DNA of 64,000 nt, taken from the NCBI RefSeq assembly GCF_009720775.1, contig NZ_WNKW01000002.1:186001-250000 (forward strand), read 5' to 3'. Source of the stretch: Pseudoduganella danionis (GTDB taxonomy: Bacteria; Pseudomonadota; Gammaproteobacteria; Burkholderiales; Burkholderiaceae_D). The notes below the pieces were generated by a model, which was not told the DNA's origin, did not search any database, and saw nothing but the letters and a program-made list of their open reading frames with translations. Positions 1 through 14,930 of this stretch are shown in pieces. Every line of letters starts with the position of its first letter. Within the stretch, counting starts at the first letter, position 1. The position numbers and the translations under genes are program-made.

Positions 1-1377
1 AATTTCTGTAGTCCTTTATTCAGTGACGAAATGCGGGATGCAAATTTCGTTTTCCGATTGGATGGTGAGCATATTTACATCCATCAGAATTCTGTAGCGC
101 GAATGTTAAGGGCAAAGTTACTCGCCGATGCGCAGGTTCAGGAAGGGGTATGTCTGGTGACTGGTGAAACGATGCCCTTGGCACGTCTGCATCCATCGAT
201 TAAAGGCGTGAATGGGGCACAGAGTGCTGGTGCCTCGATCGTGTCATTCAATCTTGAATCCTTTAGGTCATACGGGAAGGAGCAGGGAGACAATGCACCG
301 ATTTCCGAAGCGGTTGCTTTTTCTTATACCACCATACTGAATTATTTGCTGCGTCGCGACGAACATAATCGGCAGCGCATACAGATAGGCGATACCACCG
401 TTGTGTTCTGGGCCAGGGCAGCGCGTGCAAGTGCATGCGCGCAGGCAGAATCGATTTTTGCGGATTTACTGAATCCGCCGAGCGACGATGTGCAGGAAAC
501 AGCAAAGTTGCGTACGGTACTTGATGCGATAAGCGCAGGCACAGCGCTCAAGGAGCTGGGGCTAGACCTCGATGATGATACCGAATTATTTGTGCTTGGA
601 TTGGCGCCGAACTCATCACGTTTGTCGATCCGGTTCTGGTTATACGGCAGTCTGGAATTGTTTGCAAGGCGTATTGCAGAGCACTTCAAAGACCTTGAGA
701 TTTCCCCCCTACCTTGGCGGACTCCGCCTGCTATCTGGCGCTTGCTGCACGCGACCGTTCCTGTGCGTGATGGGAAGACTCGATCTGAAGATATTGCTCC
801 CCAGTTGGCTGGCGATATCGCGCGGGCGGTGCTCGGAGGTGGCCGCTACCCACGTAGTTTGCTGGCAAATCTCATTATGCGTATGCGCAGTGACGGGGAT
901 GTGTCCGGCATACGAATCGCATTGTGTAAAGCAATCTTGGTCCGCGATAAGCGGCTAGGTGTTCATGGAATTAACGAGGAGATTAGTGTGAGTCTTGATC
1001 TAGAAAATTGTAATCCCGGTTATCGGTTGGGGAGGTTATTTGCCGTGCTGGAGGATGCTCAACGCCATGCCGTCGGAACACATGTGAATGCAACGATACG
1101 TGATCGTTTTTTTGGTGCAGCATCAGCAACTCCAGCGACGATTTTCCCGGTTCTAGTCCGTAGTTCGCAGAATCACTTGAGTAAGCTTCGTAAAGAAAAG
1201 CCCGGACTTGCAGTGGTTCTGGAGCGTGAAATTGGCGAGATCATTGGCGGGTTGGGCAGTGATTTTCCTCGGAGTTTGCGTCTAGAAGATCAGGGCCGCT
1301 TTGCTATTGGCTACTACCAGCAGACTAACTCTCGCTTTAATCGTAATGTTGAAACTGAAAAGGGAATTGAAAAATGA
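1..1377 (+). CDS. cas8c: Cas8c/Csd1, type I-C Cascade large subunit (5' truncated by window)
   Basis: The reading frame is open from base 1, with no stop before the first ATG at 31, so the gene starts upstream of the window. The visible part is 458 codons. Csd1 proteins are usually near 600 residues, so roughly the C-terminal three quarters are here. In type I-C the protein is the large subunit of the Cascade surveillance complex and contributes to PAM recognition. I identify it from the family look of the C-terminal part and from its position directly before an unmistakable cas7. The stop overlaps the cas7 start in an ATGA, which indicates translational coupling. The expected cas3 and cas5 would lie further upstream. 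Base composition is more AT-rich than in the dcw genes, which fits a mobile defence locus. Confidence 0.9.
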   Translation, partial: NFCSPLFSDEMRDANFVFRLDGEHIYIHQNSVARMLRAKLLADAQVQEGVCLVTGETMPLARLHPSIKGVNGAQSAGASIVSFNLESFRSYGKEQGDNAPISEAVAFSYTTILNYLLRRDEHNRQRIQIGDTTVVFWARAARASACAQAESIFADLLNPPSDDVQETAKLRTVLDAISAGTALKELGLDLDDDTELFVLGLAPNSSRLSIRFWLYGSLELFARRIAEHFKDLEISPLPWRTPPAIWRLLHATVPVRDGKTRSEDIAPQLAGDIARAVLGGGRYPRSLLANLIMRMRSDGDVSGIRIALCKAILVRDKRLGVHGINEEISVSLDLENCNPGYRLGRLFAVLEDAQRHAVGTHVNATIRDRFFGAASATPATIFPVLVRSSQNHLSKLRKEKPGLAVVLEREIGEIIGGLGSDFPRSLRLEDQGRFAIGYYQQTNSRFNRNVETEKGIEK

Positions 1378-2267
1378 GCGCTATCGCTAATCGGTATGAG
1401 TTTGTCTATTTGTTCGATGTGACGAATGGTAATCCCAATGGGGATCCTGACGCTGGCAACATGCCACGGCTTGATCCTGAAACGAATCAGGGCCTTGTCA
1501 CTGACGTCTGTCTCAAGCGCAAGATCCGTAATTACGTCACGCTTGAAAAAGATGGTGGCGAGGGTTATGCGATCTACATGCAAGAAAGAGCGATTCTTAA
1601 TAATCAGCATGAGCTGGCATGGAAGGCTTTGGAGATTCCGGCAGATGCTAAGGACGGCTATAAAAAGCTGCCCAAAGACGCTGCAAAAGCGAAAGAATTG
1701 ACAGACTGGATGTGCCAGAATTTCTTCGATGTACGAACTTTTGGTGCAGTAATGAGCACGGGCGTAAATTGTGGACAGGTACGCGGCCCTATCCAAATGG
1801 CATTTGCTACGTCAATTGATCCTGTCGTGCCTATGGAAATTTCGATTACGCGTATGGCCGTTACCACTGAAAAGGAAGCCGAAGATCAGAGTGGTGCCAA
1901 TCGTACTATGGGCCGTAAGCATATTATTCCTTATGGCTTGTATCGCGCACATGGCTATATTTCGGCCAAGCTTGCAGAACGTACTGGTTTTTCAGATGCC
2001 GATCTTGAGCTCTTGTGGCGTAGCCTGATAAATATGTTTGAGCACGATCACGCGGCAGCGCGTGGTGAAATGTCAGCGCGAAAATTAATCGTCTTTAAAC
2101 ATGAAAATGTGATGGGCAATGCTCCGTCTCATGTGCTGTTCGATGCTGTTAAGGTGCAGCGTGTGAAAGGCGAAGCGAACACACCGGCCCGCAGCTTTGC
2201 TGATTACCAGGTAACTGTTGATGTTGCTGCAGTGCCTGCCGGTGTAAATGTTACCGATCTGATTTAA
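1374..2267 (+). CDS. cas7: Cas7/Csd2, type I-C Cascade backbone protein
   Basis: A 297-residue protein of normal length for the Csd2/Csh2 family. Near the N-terminus it carries the family signature: a short strand followed by [15 protein letters not shown] (about residues 18-32). Cas7 has an RRM-like fold and polymerises along the crRNA spacer to form the Cascade backbone. The start is fixed by the ATGA overlap with cas8c and by the conserved N-terminal strand ([16 protein letters not shown]). The next gene, cas4, begins 19 bases downstream. The protein looks intact. Confidence 0.96.
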   Translation: MSAIANRYEFVYLFDVTNGNPNGDPDAGNMPRLDPETNQGLVTDVCLKRKIRNYVTLEKDGGEGYAIYMQERAILNNQHELAWKALEIPADAKDGYKKLPKDAAKAKELTDWMCQNFFDVRTFGAVMSTGVNCGQVRGPIQMAFATSIDPVVPMEISITRMAVTTEKEAEDQSGANRTMGRKHIIPYGLYRAHGYISAKLAERTGFSDADLELLWRSLINMFEHDHAAARGEMSARKLIVFKHENVMGNAPSHVLFDAVKVQRVKGEANTPARSFADYQVTVDVAAVPAGVNVTDLI

Positions 2268-2286
2268 TTAAGTCTGGAGTGCGGCG

Positions 2287-2925
2287 ATGGATCAGGATTT
2301 TATACCGCTATCGGCACTCCAGCATTTTCTGTATTGTCCTCGTCAATGTGCACTCATTCACACCGAGCGATTATGGGCAGAAAATCAGCAGACTGCCGAA
2401 GGACTGCTGATGCATGATCGGGTGGATAAAATTCATTCAGGGCGACGACGCGGTGTTAGAACAGCCTGTGCTTTGCCTATAGTGAATCCTGCATTGGGAA
2501 TAAGCGGGGTGGCTGATGTTGTTGAATTTTCTGATGGATCCTGCCCCAATGTTTTTCCTGTTGAATATAAACGAGGACGAAAAAAAGCACACCGCGCAGA
2601 TGAGGTGCAACTGTGTGCACAAGCACTGTGTCTTGAAGCAATGCTGGATGTGAGCATTCCAGAGGGGGCGCTTTTTTACGGACTCACGCGCCGTCGAGTT
2701 GCTGTTTTATTTGATCAGGAATTACGGAATCTAACCTGCGAAATTATTTCTGCAACTCGTGAGCTTCTCCTGTCAGGTAAGACTCCGCTTCCACAATATC
2801 TTCCCAAGCGTTGCGATTCCTGTTCACTTTTTGATCTCTGTCAGCCTCGATTATTGGGCCGTAGAAAACCAGTATCCGATTGGTTGACCGAGCAAACGAA
2901 AGAAGAATCATGCGGCGACAATTAA
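2287..2925 (+). CDS. cas4: Cas4, RecB-like nuclease for PAM-dependent spacer processing
   Basis: A 212-residue Cas4. Cysteines at about 21 (in CPRQC) and at 176, 179 and 185 (CDSC...C) would ligate the 4Fe-4S cluster. H43, D77 (GVADVVE) and the E93-x-K95 pair (VEYKRG) match the RecB-type nuclease motifs. In type I-C, Cas4 forms a complex with Cas1-Cas2 and trims prespacers so that those with a correct PAM are integrated in the right orientation (known for the subtype). A GGAG-like ribosome site precedes the ATG. The 3' end overlaps cas1 by 16 bases. All expected key residues are present, so it is probably functional. Confidence 0.95.
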   Translation: MDQDFIPLSALQHFLYCPRQCALIHTERLWAENQQTAEGLLMHDRVDKIHSGRRRGVRTACALPIVNPALGISGVADVVEFSDGSCPNVFPVEYKRGRKKAHRADEVQLCAQALCLEAMLDVSIPEGALFYGLTRRRVAVLFDQELRNLTCEIISATRELLLSGKTPLPQYLPKRCDSCSLFDLCQPRLLGRRKPVSDWLTEQTKEESCGDN

Positions 2926-3950
2926 ACACCTTGTACGTGACCACGGAAGGTGCGTGGCTACATAAGGATGGTGAAAATATTGTTATGGATGTGGAGGGAG
3001 AGACTAAAGCGCGTATCCCCGTTCATATGCTTGAAAGTATGGTTTGCTTTGGGCGTGTTTTAGTATCGCCACCATTGCTTGGATTTTGTGCTGAGAAAGG
3101 AATTTGCATTAGTTTTCTTTCTTCGTATGGAAAATTTCTTGCTCGGGTCGAAGGCCCAGTCTCCGGAAATGTGTTGTTGCGGCGTGAGCAATATAGGCGG
3201 AGTGAAAAGATTCAGGAAGATCTAGAAATTGTCCGAAATGTATTGAAAGGGAAGATATTTAATCAGCGGGCTGTGCTGGCTAGGGCAATGCGAGATCATG
3301 GCGCTGGTTTTTCAACTGACGGCAGCGATAGATTGCGCTATGCACTGTTGCGGTTAAAGCGAATTGGAGAGCAGCTGTTTTCAATTGATGAGATCGATAT
3401 ATTACGAGGTATGGAGGGGGAGGCTGCGCAGCTCTATTTTTCGGTCTTTGATTTATTGATTCGTGTTGATAATTCAGCATTTCGGTTTACGAACCGTAGT
3501 CGGCGTCCTCCGTTAGATCCGGTAAATGCATTGCTTTCATTTATTTATACTTTGCTGACGCATGATTGCCGCTCGGCTTTGGAAACTGTTGGGCTTGACC
3601 CTGCAGTTGGTTTTTTGCATAGAGATCGACCCGGACGGCCAAGCCTAGCACTTGATTTGATGGAAGAGTTTCGGCCTGTATTTGCCGACAGGTTAGTCCT
3701 TTCATTGTTGAACCGGCGGCAAATTATAGAAAGAGATTTTCGGACCATGGATAATGGTGCTGTGATTCTGCGGGATGACGCAAGAAAGAAGGTATTAATT
3801 GCGTATCAAGATAGAAAGCGTGAAGATATTTACCATGCATTTATAGATGAGAAAGTACCACTTGGGCAGTTTCCTTTTGTGCAGGCGCAACTACTGGCCA
3901 GGCACTTGAGGGGCGACTTGGACGGTTATCCTCCATTTCTCTGGAAATGA
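2910..3950 (+). CDS. cas1: Cas1, spacer integrase
   Basis: A 346-residue Cas1 when started at the ATG at 2910. A longer frame opens at 2880, but the family N-terminus (MRRQLNTLYV) favours 2910. The metal-binding catalytic residues are E169 (in GMEGEAAQLYF), H237 (VGFLH) and the acidic pair D249/E252 (LALDLMEEF). Cas1 forms the Cas1-Cas2 integrase that inserts new spacers at the leader end of the array. The gene overlaps cas4 by 16 bases and precedes cas2 by 13, so the adaptation genes are co-transcribed. I see no frameshift or lost catalytic residue, so adaptation may be active. The near-identical repeats at the leader side support that. Confidence 0.96.
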   Translation: MRRQLNTLYVTTEGAWLHKDGENIVMDVEGETKARIPVHMLESMVCFGRVLVSPPLLGFCAEKGICISFLSSYGKFLARVEGPVSGNVLLRREQYRRSEKIQEDLEIVRNVLKGKIFNQRAVLARAMRDHGAGFSTDGSDRLRYALLRLKRIGEQLFSIDEIDILRGMEGEAAQLYFSVFDLLIRVDNSAFRFTNRSRRPPLDPVNALLSFIYTLLTHDCRSALETVGLDPAVGFLHRDRPGRPSLALDLMEEFRPVFADRLVLSLLNRRQIIERDFRTMDNGAVILRDDARKKVLIAYQDRKREDIYHAFIDEKVPLGQFPFVQAQLLARHLRGDLDGYPPFLWK

Positions 3951-3963
3951 ATGAAATAGCGAT

Positions 3964-4254
3964 ATGATGGTATTGGTAAGTTATGACGTTCGCGTAAGTG
4001 ATCCCGGCGGCGCTAGAAGGCTGAGGCGGCTCGCTCGCGCATGCCTTGATTTTGGGCAGAGAGCACAATATTCAGTATTTGAGTTAGAGGTAGATCAGGC
4101 GCAATGGGTGGTGGTTAAGCGGCGCCTCTCTGAAATTATTGATCCTGAATGCGATAGTTTACGATTCTATTATCTGGGTCGCAATTGGTCATCAAAAGTT
4201 GAGCACATCGGTGCAAAGCCGTTGTTGGACCTGAATGGTCCTCTTGTAATGTAG
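3964..4254 (+). CDS. cas2: Cas2, adaptation complex protein
   Basis: A 96-residue protein, normal for Cas2. The first strand carries the conserved acidic residue (VSYDV, D8), and the fold is ferredoxin-like with a C-terminal dimerisation strand (DSLRFYYLG). Cas2 bridges two Cas1 dimers in the integrase. Two consecutive ATGs (3964 and 3967) are possible starts. It is the last gene of the cas operon. The CRISPR leader follows at once and the first repeat is 184 bases downstream of the stop, the standard type I-C layout. Confidence 0.96.
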   Translation: MMVLVSYDVRVSDPGGARRLRRLARACLDFGQRAQYSVFELEVDQAQWVVVKRRLSEIIDPECDSLRFYYLGRNWSSKVEHIGAKPLLDLNGPLVM

Positions 4255-4438
4255 CTATTCTCTGCGCGAACCCACAATGATCTGAGCTGAGGAGTGCGGT
4301 TCGCGCGTCCATATCTTATTGATTTTCTGAAGCATTCCCGTTCGAAACTATCCGGGAGTAAAAAAACTGCGACGCTGCTGTGGCGTTCGCGGGATGACGA
4401 AGTTTTTTTCGTTCGATACAATGACTTACAGAAACACA
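4255..4438. promoter_or_regulatory. CRISPR leader with candidate array promoter
   Basis: The 184 bases between cas2 and the first repeat have no gene and are richer in A/T runs than the array. A possible sigma70 promoter reads TGACGA (4395-4400), 16 bases, then TACAAT (4417-4422). It would start transcription a few bases before repeat 1. A 9-bp inverted repeat, GCGCGAACC (4264-4272) and GGTTCGCGC (4298-4306), flanks 25 bases in the upstream half. It could be a leader motif or the end of the cas transcript. Position and orientation (leader next to cas2, repeats ending ATTGAAAC) support leader identity. The promoter is inference. Confidence 0.65.
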
Positions 4439-10729
<6,291 letters not shown>

Positions 10730-11334
10730 CCATATCACTCGCCAGTTTCTGCACCCGCTCCACATGATGCCGACGATCAGGGTGGTATCTAGGTCGCCTT
10801 AATGTGCCGTGTAGATGCGTGGATCAAATATTTTTAGCCGCAATATGTGGTTGATAAAAATACTCCCCTTTTCACTAGTTCAATGTTCAAGGTGCGGACG
10901 CTGAATTTGTTCGCTGTTGGCAAGCAGACGTCGATATTATTAAAAAGGCAATCCATGCTATGGGAATATGCGATCATCTCCGTAGAGATATAGACGCGCA
11001 TCAGCCCGTTAATTCATAGCTAGTCCGCGTGCATTGGTGGAACTGCGGTATCATTACATGTCCTGATCTCCCCGCTAATCCCCGCCTAAAGCTTTTATCC
11101 TCCCGCCTCAGTGTTGCCGATTTGGCACTGCCATGTTGTCGCGATGCAACTATGTGCAATTAATTCAGCATAGCAAATTCGCCAGAAACCCATGTGCATA
11201 CGTGAAGTAGCACTTTCACTGTCCGGCATAAGTACTTAATTTGGCTGATTATTTTATTTCTATCCGGCTTCAACGAATTGCGCTAAGTCCTTAATTTCAT
11301 TACTAAAATCGGTGTTTCGATTGCCTGAAACCGC
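10730..11334. other. Gene-free AT-rich stretch between CRISPR array and dcw promoter
   Basis: About 600 bases with no convincing gene, no tRNA-like structure and no recognisable insertion sequence ends. It is more AT-rich than the dcw cluster and resembles the cas side in composition. One 46-codon open stretch (10879-11019) follows directly on an in-frame stop and has no good start or ribosome site. I read this region as the junction between the CRISPR block and the ancestral sequence upstream of mraZ. Confidence 0.6.
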
Positions 11335-11363
11335 TTGACCACGGATCAGCCATCCTCTAAAGT
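11335..11363 (+). promoter_or_regulatory. Candidate main promoter of the dcw cluster
   Basis: TTGACC (11335-11340), a 17-base spacer, then TAAAGT (11358-11363) makes a good sigma70-type promoter about 115 bases before the mraZ start. Transcription would begin close to 11370, inside the run of GTGGG-type boxes. Its position corresponds to the mra promoter known upstream of mraZ in other proteobacteria. The assignment is inference from sequence and position. Confidence 0.6.
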
Positions 11364-11396
11364 GGGCACATGTGTGGAAAAGTGTCATTTTGTGGG
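11362..11396 (+). promoter_or_regulatory. Candidate MraZ operator (GTGGG-type boxes, 10-bp period)
   Basis: Four five-base boxes occur at exact 10-base intervals: GTGGG (11362), GTGTG (11372), GTGTC (11382) and GTGGG (11392). MraZ is known to repress its own operon by binding direct GTGGG repeats separated by five bases. The match in repeat, period and location (overlapping the -10 and transcription start) makes autoregulation likely. The two middle boxes are imperfect. Confidence 0.65.
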
Positions 11397-11479
11397 AAAT
11401 TTCACCCGACTTAGCGGCGGGGGAGATGGAAGCGAAATAGCACACTGACCATGCGCCGCTAACCCAAGTGAGGTATTCC

Positions 11480-11908
11480 GTGTTTCAAGGTGCGTCTGCA
11501 ATCAATCTCGATGCGAAAGGCAGGATGGCTATCCCTGCCAAGTATCGTGACGCGCTTGCGATCCAGTGCGAAGGCCGCCTCACGCTCACCCGTCACCCCG
11601 ATGGCTGCGTCATGTTGTTCCCCCGTCCCGTGTGGGAACAGCACCGTCAGCAAATTGCCGCCTGGCCTATGCAGGCCCGTGCATGGCAGCGCATCTTCCT
11701 TGGTTATGCCACCGACGTCGAACTCGACACGGCCGGCCGCATCCTGGTTTCGCCGGAGCTGCGCGCTGCTGTCGGCATCGACCGTGAAGTGATGATGATG
11801 GGTATGGGTTCTCATTTCGAAATCTGGGATGCCGCCAAGATGGCCGAGAAAGAGCAGCAAGCTCTGGAAGCTGGCACCCCGGATGTACTGGCAAATTTCT
11901 CTTTCTAA
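11480..11908 (+). CDS. mraZ: MraZ, transcriptional regulator of the dcw cluster
   Basis: A 142-residue protein with two tandem SpoVT-AbrB-like swapped-hairpin domains. The first carries the family motif [15 protein letters not shown] (about residues 9-23). The second has [15 protein letters not shown] (about 77-91). The start is placed at the GTG at 11480 because family proteins begin M-F-x-G-A, matching [15 protein letters not shown] ribosome site lies 5 bases upstream. Another GTG at 11468 is in frame but lacks this support. MraZ represses the dcw promoter, and candidate boxes lie 84-118 bases upstream. It is the first gene of the cluster. Confidence 0.95.
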   Translation: MFQGASAINLDAKGRMAIPAKYRDALAIQCEGRLTLTRHPDGCVMLFPRPVWEQHRQQIAAWPMQARAWQRIFLGYATDVELDTAGRILVSPELRAAVGIDREVMMMGMGSHFEIWDAAKMAEKEQQALEAGTPDVLANFSF

Positions 11909-11917
11909 GGCACTGGG

Positions 11918-12886
11918 ATGACGATGACATCGGTGCCGGAATTTCAGCATCGTACGGTGCTGCTTAACGAAGCGGTTGACGCACTCGAATTGGCTGGCGC
12001 ACGCGCCGAAGGCGTGTATGTGGACGGCACGTTTGGCCGTGGCGGCCATTCGCGCCTGATCCTGTCGCGCCTCGGCGCGAATGCCCGCTTGATCGCTTTC
12101 GACAAGGATTTGCAGGCTATCGCCACGGCGGAGCAGGTGCAGGACAGCCGCTTCACCATTGTGCACGATAGCTTCGCCACCATGCATGACGCGCTGGTCG
12201 AACGCGGCGTTCAGGCCGTGGATGGCATTTTGCTCGATCTCGGCATCTCCTCGCCTCAGGTGGATGATGCTTCACGCGGTTTCAGTTTCCGCAATGATGG
12301 TCCGCTCGACATGCGCATGGATACCACGCGTGGCCTGTCGGCGGCCGAGTGGCTTGCCACAGAATCCGAACAGACACTGGAAAAGGTGATCAGAGAATAT
12401 GGGGAAGAACGGTTTGCTTTTCAGATTGCAAAGGCGATTGTTGCTCGCCGGGCAGTCGAGCCAATTTCAAGCACACGACAGCTTGCCGGCATCGTGGCAG
12501 GCGCGGTCAAGACTCGGGAAAAGGGCAAGGATCCGGCCACCCGTACTTTTCAAGCTATCCGGATTTTCATCAATAAAGAGCTTGAAGACCTCGAGACCGG
12601 GCTGAATCAGGCCTGGGCCAGTCTGGCACCGGGCGGCATCATGGCCATCATCAGCTTCCACTCGCTGGAAGACCGCATGGTCAAGCGCTTCCTCGCCGCC
12701 AAGGCCAATGTCGAGCAGCCTGATCGCCGTCTGCCGATCCGCGCCGTCGACTTGCCGCAGCCGGAACTCAAGCTGCTGGCCAAGATCAAACCGTCCGACG
12801 CCGAAGTGGACGAGAATCCGCGCGCCCGCTCCGCCGTGATGCGCGTCGCACGCCGTCTGCCAGTGGCAGCCAAGGGGGCGGCATGA
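11918..12886 (+). CDS. rsmH: RsmH (MraW), 16S rRNA m4C1402 methyltransferase
   Basis: A 322-residue SAM-dependent methyltransferase that N4-methylates C1402 in the ribosomal decoding centre. It begins with the family pattern [13 protein letters not shown], followed by SAM motif I as [15 protein letters not shown] (about residues 35-49). Further motifs are [15 protein letters not shown] and the C-terminal [13 protein letters not shown]. Length is normal. It lies 9 bases after mraZ, and its stop overlaps the ftsL start (ATG at 12883). I see nothing unusual. Confidence 0.97.
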   Translation: MTMTSVPEFQHRTVLLNEAVDALELAGARAEGVYVDGTFGRGGHSRLILSRLGANARLIAFDKDLQAIATAEQVQDSRFTIVHDSFATMHDALVERGVQAVDGILLDLGISSPQVDDASRGFSFRNDGPLDMRMDTTRGLSAAEWLATESEQTLEKVIREYGEERFAFQIAKAIVARRAVEPISSTRQLAGIVAGAVKTREKGKDPATRTFQAIRIFINKELEDLETGLNQAWASLAPGGIMAIISFHSLEDRMVKRFLAAKANVEQPDRRLPIRAVDLPQPELKLLAKIKPSDAEVDENPRARSAVMRVARRLPVAAKGAA

Positions 12887-13158
12887 GCGGCAAGATTAAT
12901 CTGTTCCTGACGGCGCTGCTGGTGGGCTGCGCGCTGTCGCTGGTGAACGCCCAGTATCAGGCACGCCACCTGTTCATCGAACTGGAACGCAGCCAGTCGC
13001 AGGCACGCCAGCTCGATATCGAATGGGCCCAGTTGCAGCTCGATCAGTCGACGCTGGGCAAGCACGCGCGTATCGAAGAAATCGCCCGCCGCGAAATGAA
13101 TATGACGCCGCTAACGGCCGCCCGCACGCAGTACCTGACGCCGGAAGGATCGAAATGA
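12883..13158 (+). CDS. ftsL: FtsL, divisome membrane protein
   Basis: A 91-residue bitopic protein. One N-terminal membrane segment (about residues 5-22, [17 protein letters not shown]) is followed by a heptad-rich periplasmic coiled coil ([18 protein letters not shown]). FtsL joins FtsB and FtsQ and activates FtsWI septal synthesis. Identification rests on size, topology and position between rsmH and ftsI, since FtsL sequence is poorly conserved. It overlaps rsmH at the start and ftsI at the end (ATGA). Confidence 0.93.
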   Translation: MSGKINLFLTALLVGCALSLVNAQYQARHLFIELERSQSQARQLDIEWAQLQLDQSTLGKHARIEEIARREMNMTPLTAARTQYLTPEGSK

Positions 13159-14930
13159 GCCGCGGCAGCAGTCTGAACTCGTCCCGCGTGGCCGCCGCTA
13201 AAGGCGTGCCATTCTCCAAGAGCCCCGTACTGGCAGTGCGTCTGCCCGTATGGCGTTCGCGCGTGGTGCTGTTCGTACTGTTTGCCGCTTTCGCTGCACT
13301 GGCTGGCCGTGCGCTGTGGCTGCAAGGCCTGTCCACCCAGTTCCTGCAAAAGCAGGGCGAAATCCGCTATGCCCGCACCATCGATCTGCCCGCCACGCGC
13401 GGCAAGATCACTGACCGTGACGGTCAGGTGCTGGCGTCCTCGCTGCCCGTGAAAGCTATCTGGGCGATTCCGGACGATCTGCAGAATGCACCCAAGGCCA
13501 AGCTCAAAGAACTGGCACGTCTGCTCGAAATTAGCGACTTCGAACTGCAGAAAAAACTCGATTCGGACCGCAGTTTCGTCTACCTGAAACGTCAGGTCGA
13601 ACCGGAAGTGGCCGAGCAGATCGCCAAACTCGGTCTGGAAGGCATACAGACCCGTAAAGAATACAAGCGCTACTACCCGCAGGGCGAAGTGACCACCCAC
13701 GTGGTGGGCTTCACCAATGTGGAAGACATCGGTCAGGAATCGATGGAACTGGCGCAGCAGAAGAATCTGGTGGGCCAGCCGGGCAGCCGCCGCGTGATCA
13801 AGGACCGTCTGGGTCGCATCGTGGAAGATATCCAGTCGGTGCGCGAACCGCATGACGGCAAGGACCTGACCCTGTCGATCGACAGCAAGATCCAGTACAT
13901 CGCTTTCACCCAGGTGAAAGACGCGGTGGAAAAATTCCATGCCAAGGCCGGTGCGGCCGTGGTGCTCGACGTGCACACGGGCGAAGTGCTGGCGCTGGCC
14001 AACTGGCCAACCTATAACCCGAACGACCGCTCCAAGCTGACGGGCGAACAGTTGCGTAACCGCGTGATGACCGATACCTTCGAGCCCGGCTCGTCGCTGA
14101 AGCCGTTCACCGTGGGTCTGGCGCTGGATGAAAAACGCATCACGCCGCACACCATGTTCGATACCGGCAACGGCTCGATGGTGATTGCCGACCACGTGAT
14201 CCACGATACCCACCCGCACTTCGTGATCGATGTGCAGACGATTATCCAGAAGTCCTCGAATATCGGTACGTCGAAAATCGCACTCGGCATGCCTTCGCAG
14301 GATATGTGGGAAATGTTTACCAAGGTCGGTTTCGGCCAGCAGCCCAAGTGGGGCTTCCCCGGTGCTGTGGCAGGCCGCGTACGTCCGTATAAATCGTGGC
14401 GTCCGGTGGAACAGGCCAATATGAGTTTCGGTCAGGGTATCTCGGTATCGCTGATCCAGCTGGCACGTGCCTACATGATCTTCGCGCGTGATGGCGACAT
14501 CATTCCGCTGTCGTTCCAGAAGGTGCATGAAGCGCCGCACGGCACGCAGGTGATCAGTGCAAAGACTGCCGCACAGATGCGCGAAATGCTGGAAATGGTC
14601 ACCCAGCCTGGCGGCTCGGCCGTCAAGGCGCAGGTGCCTGGCTACCGTGTCGGCGGCAAAACCGGTACCGCCCAGAAGGTGGTCAACGGCCGCTACTCGC
14701 AGACCAAATACATCGGTAACTTCGTCGGCATGGCGCCGATGACGAATCCGCGTTTCATTATCGCCGTGATGATCGACGAACCGGGTGGTCCGGTTCACGT
14801 CGGCGGCGACGTGGCCGGCCCGGTATTTTCGGCGCTGGCCGCCAACGCCTTGCGTGCCAAGAATGTGACGCCGGATTCGACCCTCACCCATATCATCATT
14901 CCTGATAATGCAGCACAGGAGAAAATGTGA
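13155..14930 (+). CDS. ftsI: FtsI (PBP3), septal peptidoglycan transpeptidase
   Basis: A 591-residue class B penicillin-binding protein. An N-terminal cytoplasmic tail and one membrane segment (about 36-55) precede the pedestal domain (GKITDRDGQVLA) and the transpeptidase domain. The active-site motifs are S313-S-L-K316, S367-S-N369 and K502-T-G504. It cross-links septal peptidoglycan together with FtsW. The start at 13155 is set by the ATGA overlap with ftsL; a longer frame opening at 13023 only shadows ftsL. The murE start (GTG at 14927) overlaps its stop. Confidence 0.97.
   Translation: MSRGSSLNSSRVAAAKGVPFSKSPVLAVRLPVWRSRVVLFVLFAAFAALAGRALWLQGLSTQFLQKQGEIRYARTIDLPATRGKITDRDGQVLASSLPVKAIWAIPDDLQNAPKAKLKELARLLEISDFELQKKLDSDRSFVYLKRQVEPEVAEQIAKLGLEGIQTRKEYKRYYPQGEVTTHVVGFTNVEDIGQESMELAQQKNLVGQPGSRRVIKDRLGRIVEDIQSVREPHDGKDLTLSIDSKIQYIAFTQVKDAVEKFHAKAGAAVVLDVHTGEVLALANWPTYNPNDRSKLTGEQLRNRVMTDTFEPGSSLKPFTVGLALDEKRITPHTMFDTGNGSMVIADHVIHDTHPHFVIDVQTIIQKSSNIGTSKIALGMPSQDMWEMFTKVGFGQQPKWGFPGAVAGRVRPYKSWRPVEQANMSFGQGISVSLIQLARAYMIFARDGDIIPLSFQKVHEAPHGTQVISAKTAAQMREMLEMVTQPGGSAVKAQVPGYRVGGKTGTAQKVVNGRYSQTKYIGNFVGMAPMTNPRFIIAVMIDEPGGPVHVGGDVAGPVFSALAANALRAKNVTPDSTLTHIIIPDNAAQEKM

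Noticed and set aside
10879..11019. A 46-codon protein-like stretch (...DAEFVRCWQADVDIIKK...) in the post-array gap.
   Set aside because: It follows an in-frame stop, lacks a start and ribosome site, and is too short to judge. It might be a gene remnant but cannot be supported.
13044..14891. A 615-codon open frame antisense to ftsI.
   Set aside because: It mirrors the GC-rich codon pattern of ftsI, is rich in His/Arg/Gln, and has no recognisable domain.
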